This document shows, in pieces, positions 60,118-64,000 of a DNA stretch of 64,000 bases. The stretch comes from Lineus longissimus (lineage: Eukaryota > Nemertea > Pilidiophora > Heteronemertea > Lineidae). Position numbers and translations under genes: made by a program. The notes beneath the pieces are model-generated. The model was not told the origin of the DNA. It ran no database searches and saw only the letters and a program-made list of their open reading frames with translations. The stretch's first letter is position 1; each line of letters opens with the position of its first letter. The stretch covers positions 9,240,501 to 9,304,500 of the forward strand of contig NC_088309.1 of NCBI RefSeq assembly GCF_910592395.1, read 5' to 3'.

Positions 60118-63100
60118 CTATAGATCAATGTTTGTAGATGAGTGATTTTGGTGGCTATGAAGACACAAGGCCTGGAAGCAGGTATACATGAAAAGCGGCA
60201 GCACTAAATTGTCTATTTGGGTAGTGAATGCCTCCAGTAGTGATGTCAGGATGATGGTTATTATTATGGCTAGTAAGTGGTCCTCATACTGTGGCAGAAT
60301 ACCTGAAACGGTAAAAGAAGACAGTGCAGTTGCGTGTTGGATGAGTAGGACAAGTGGGCCGAATGTGCCGACTTTGATTGGAACTCCAGTTGAACAAGAA
60401 TCCTTCGAGTTACATGTACAATCGAAATCCACCCGTGTTGCTAAACTCGACAAGCAATATGGCAGCTCAGTAAATATGGTGCTACCCGGCCTGACTAACT
60501 CTCACTACTCAGAGGGTTGGTCAGGAGGGTAGCAAACAAATATCACCTGAAGTGGATATTTCTAAAGCACCCTCAATGTCAATGTAAGGACAACCTAAGG
60601 GGAAGATTTGCCTGTTGGATGCCACGTCACCCATTTCAGTACTGTTAGACGGAGTCGCCTTTAGGAACTTACCACATGAACACAATGCTACACAGAAGAC
60701 AAGCTGGGTTAGCACAGCAGCTAATGTTCCTTCTATCGTTTTCTTTGTTCCTGAAAAATGGAGCAACCTCTCTTGAGTAACTCTGTAACAAAAACATACC
60801 ATACACCTCGTCCCTTTCCAGAAACTGACCAAAATAAGTTTTACTGGCTTTCGAAACAAAGTCTGACTGGAGCATATGATACTTGATGTATCAGATTATT
60901 GCAGCTGTGTGATATAAGGCACAGAGCAAAGGGAACAACCGTTTTGGTTGTCATTCAATGAACATGGCAATCAATGTAAAGTGACTTGCCAAAGGGATGG
61001 CTCTAAACTAGAACTGAACACTTTTCCACACTTTTTACTAACCTGGCCAACGGCACCTTCCAAACTTTGATCCTATCACAGAAGCAGCGGTGTCACCAAC
61101 ACCGAGAGATATCAAACCACTGAACAGAGGTAATGGTGGGCCTGTTAGGAATGAAGCACAAAACACCAGTTAATATGTGGTCCAGCTGAAATGGTGGTAA
61201 TCGTGGATCTGCGAGAACCAGGTGAGAATAAACCATTGTTTCATGTAAGAAAAGAACCTGTCCAACAGATGGGATACAATGTTGAAGTTTCAGCAACACT
61301 TAACACAAACTCATAAAGGAAACCTACCATGTGTAAATTCTAAGTTCTCTGGATACAGCCACAGTGGCAGTGAACAGCCAACTAGCAGATAAATATGTGT
61401 CAAGATCACAGCTCCTTGGTCCTGCCCGTCCAGGAAGATACCAAATGCATCGTCAAGAAGCTTTCCTAATGGGGGAATGTGTAGAATACGGATACACTGG
61501 AATGACAAATAACACAGCAAACATTTTAGAGGCAACATTATCTTTATCAAAACATTTTTCAACTTAGTCAAGGGTCATAAATCGACCACAAAAGTAACTG
61601 TACTGAGCAATAGAGGCTTCATTGGAGCCAACTGGTCCCGCAAAATAATGATACACATCTTATAAACAATGTAGATGGAGAAGTACAAGGCTTTTGGATG
61701 GGTTCAGCTTTATTATAGAATGTTACCTACCTCAAGGCATATAAAAATTGCAAGAGCAATACAGGATGAAAGCCGCAGCAGTTCAGGGTCGTAAAACAGC
61801 CCTGGGATGTAAATTGCCATGGCAACGATATGGAAGTATTTCCGAACAGCGGTTGAAACTCCAGCACTTTTGTGACTTGGGTGCATGTTGTATACCATCA
61901 CTATGGAAACTGCTATCATTGTTCCCAGCAACCAGTACCCTATCAAAAAGACCTGGAACAACAAAAGATGGTGCAATGGAACCTCGCTTAGCAGACACCT
62001 CACTGCTTCTTACCTCTCTATTAAGGACACCCTATCTATATTAAAAACATTAGTTTTGGTATCGACTTTTTTCCATTCAACTTGACCTCTCTTATCAGGA
62101 CGACTCTCTATCGAGGACAGCCATTGTCGATCCCGAGAGTGTTGGCCAATAAAAAGACACCCACCAATCTTGTTTCGGCATAGAAAGCATAGGCATTAGG
62201 ACTTGGAGGGTTTCTGAGTGGCCATTACCTAAGCAGAAGTGTTGAAGTGTTCTTTGATAAAAGGCGAATGAGAAACTGATACACACCTTTCTTTTTCCAA
62301 AGAGATATTTAAAGAACCACACAAGCGGGTTTTGTCCGAGTCCTAACCAGAGGAGGGGCAAGGTCAAGGTAACAGCTATCACAGCAGCTAGGATGATAAA
62401 CAGAAGAGGAGATCTGGCCGCTGGCGTCAATGATGGAATGGCACATATGACGGCAGCAGTGAGTACGATGATCTGTAATCGATAACCAACATAAATATAA
62501 CATTTACACCAGAAACAGTTCTTTTTCAGCTCTTAATCTAAATATATCTATCCCACATAAATCTTTTCAAGACAGACAGAAATGAAAAGAAATGATATCA
62601 AACACCAAGTTGAACACAGATTTAGAGTAATACATGTATACACAAGAATAAACTTACCTTTGAAAAGTAAGAAACATCATTTGTTGCAAAGTCCCCAACT
62701 CCTGTTAATTTCAACTGAAAATTAAATAGAAACATGTCAACGTTTACATGTACATTAGATTAGTGTTGAATCATAGGTACCAGATATTGTGATAGAAAAC
62801 TTGGCTTCAAAAGTTGGGAAATGCTCTGTCATTGGAAGACAGATAAAGATACATGTATAATTTGTACATTCACATGTACTTGGTGACACAAAAACTATCA
62901 TAACCTTTTTATTTTGAATTAGCTTAGTATTTGCAAGCAAATAGCAGAGAAAATCTCCTTGCTCTGAACTAATTCATTCTATCAAAACTAGATACAAGTA
63001 TTTAACTTACCCTTAAGATGATCTCTATTATTGTTGAGAAAAGAAACAACGTAAACCCTTGAGACACAATCATGACCTCACCGACAGTAAAGCATTTTGG

Positions 63101-63849
63101 CAGACGTTGCAGCACCATGCGGATAACGCACATAAAAACGAATTGGCACACTATGATGAGAATGAAGAAGGAGCACCCTGGAAAGAAATTTAAAGAAAAT
63201 GTTTGAGACGTGCATCATTCTGTGGCGGACTCACAAAGCTCAGCATTTCGAATATGGATAAATAAGCTGTATGATTGATTGACTGACTGAGTGACTGATT
63301 GAGTGACTGATTGACTGATTGATTGATGGATGGATGGATCGATTGAATTGATTGATTGATTGACTCATCAATTGATCATGCATCAATCTAGCTGAAACTA
63401 TAAGAATAACTCACATTGCACAGTACCTGTCTGACAATTTGACATGAAGCACATCGCCATGAAGACGAGCGCTAGGTGAGCAGGTGACCAGAGATCCATG
63501 GGAGGAGGGAGCGTCATGGAGGGCTGACGCAGGTGAAGGTTACCAAGCGTTACAATGGAGGACATCACGATGACCATCATTAAGATAGACACGCCAAGCC
63601 AATATTCATCTGAAAGGAAATCAATCCCAATACAATGTTTATATGCAGTAAGTTCATATTTTAATCAGACAACAAATCAGAGAGAAAGACAGAAATGTCA
63701 TGCTGTTAGTCAGCTGGTATGATTAAGTCAGTTGTGTAAAAATTACCCTCTCGGGTCATAAAATCTGCTCACCATTTACTTTGAAAGACTGCATCAGTAA
63801 ACAATTGGTCAACAGTGCATGGTAGATGTAGCCAGGTTGGGCATTAGGC
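60118..63849 (-). CDS. DOLK: Dolichol kinase, C-terminal 473 residues, 10 exons (5' end off the window)
   Basis: Dolichol kinase uses CTP to make dolichyl phosphate in the ER membrane, the lipid carrier for N-glycosylation and mannosylation. Exons on minus: 63773-63849, 63427-63609, 63011-63177, 62658-62714, 62287-62472, 61731-61952, 61328-61496, 61043-61141, 60673-60750, 60118-60302. All join in frame with GT-AG introns. Family motifs in order: [85 protein letters not shown], which is the likely CTP-binding loop; [33 protein letters not shown]. Many hydrophobic segments fit a multi-pass membrane protein. The human protein is 538 residues, so roughly the first 65-70 lie beyond the right edge; 63850-64000 appears intronic. 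Confidence 0.95.
61973..62128. mobile_element. Diverged pogo/mariner-like MITE in a DOLK intron
   Basis: Begins CAATGGAACCTCGCTTAGCA and contains ACCTCTCTATTAAGGACAC and GACCTCTCTTATCAGGAC, like the element at 26176-26340. It ends near CCATTGTC, an inverted form of its start. It lies in the intron between exons 62287-62472 and 61731-61952. Confidence 0.5.
63268..63366. repeat. Tetranucleotide microsatellite (GATT/GACT/GATG)n
   Basis: About 100 bases of GATTGATTGACTGACTG-type repeats in a DOLK intron (between exons 63427-63609 and 63011-63177). Confidence 0.9.
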
Positions 63850-64000
63850 CTGAAAATAAGAATACGGCTATATTCTTTCGAAAAAGTGAGAACAGGTTCA
63901 TGGCTTTAGAAGACAAAGAGAAGATCTCATGATCTATGCATAAAATGATTCTCTCAGAAGAAGACGAGTTCAAATATAAAGTCTTGTCACACACTTTATA

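Noticed and set aside
60188-60532. 114-codon plus-strand frame across the last DOLK exon
   Set aside because: Antisense to the conserved [17 protein letters not shown] coding segment.

Overview
The window is nuclear DNA from an intron-rich animal. Genes are split by GT-AG introns, several short non-autonomous transposons and LINE fragments lie between them, and large satellite arrays fill the middle. The gene set (an intron-rich BRCA1, PLBD1, a multi-exon dolichol kinase and a NAT8/camello-type acetyltransferase), the ACG-rich repeats and the absence of vertebrate-type repeats suggest a non-vertebrate bilaterian, plausibly a marine invertebrate such as a lancelet or another slowly evolving deuterostome or lophotrochozoan. 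The species cannot be fixed from the sequence alone.

Layout. (1) 1374-16102, minus strand: a complete BRCA1 homologue in 17 coding exons, about 3,412 residues, with RING, coiled coil and tandem BRCT domains. A small MITE sits in its last intron. (2) 17550-22271, minus: a complete 10-exon phospholipase B-like gene (PLBD1 type, 549 residues), with a palindromic transposon inserted just upstream of its start codon. (3) 22.3-28.2 kb: transposon and repeat pieces, a possible frameshifted minus-strand gene remnant (24639-25406), and a complete four-exon gene for a 225-residue protein I do not recognise (26624-28177, minus). (4) 28364-44172: a 15.8-kb satellite of 62-bp units, each a dimer of 31-bp monomers, broken by a 500-base assembly gap. 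(5) 44.2-45.3 kb: a mobile element built from three ~300-bp units that carry nuclear-receptor-like half-sites. (6) 45.3-50.6 kb: mostly non-coding, with a few doubtful exons and duplicated segments. (7) 50.6-52.8 kb: a second satellite of 64-bp units; then a 5'-truncated LINE, a 68-bp tandem repeat and a second copy of the palindromic transposon. (8) 56130-56903, plus: an intronless membrane-bound GNAT acetyltransferase gene followed by a TA-flanked inverted-repeat transposon. (9) 60118-63849, minus, running off the right edge: the C-terminal 473 residues of dolichol kinase in at least ten exons.

The genes do not form one pathway. BRCA1 acts in nuclear DNA repair, PLBD1 is a lysosomal or secreted hydrolase, DOLK makes dolichyl phosphate in the ER, and the acetyltransferase is probably an ER/Golgi membrane enzyme. 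The most unusual content is the satellite architecture, the repeated palindromic element, the oversized BRCA1 and the unassigned 225-residue gene. All exon joins were worked out by eye: each CDS gives a continuous frame across GT-AG junctions, but no transcript evidence was available.
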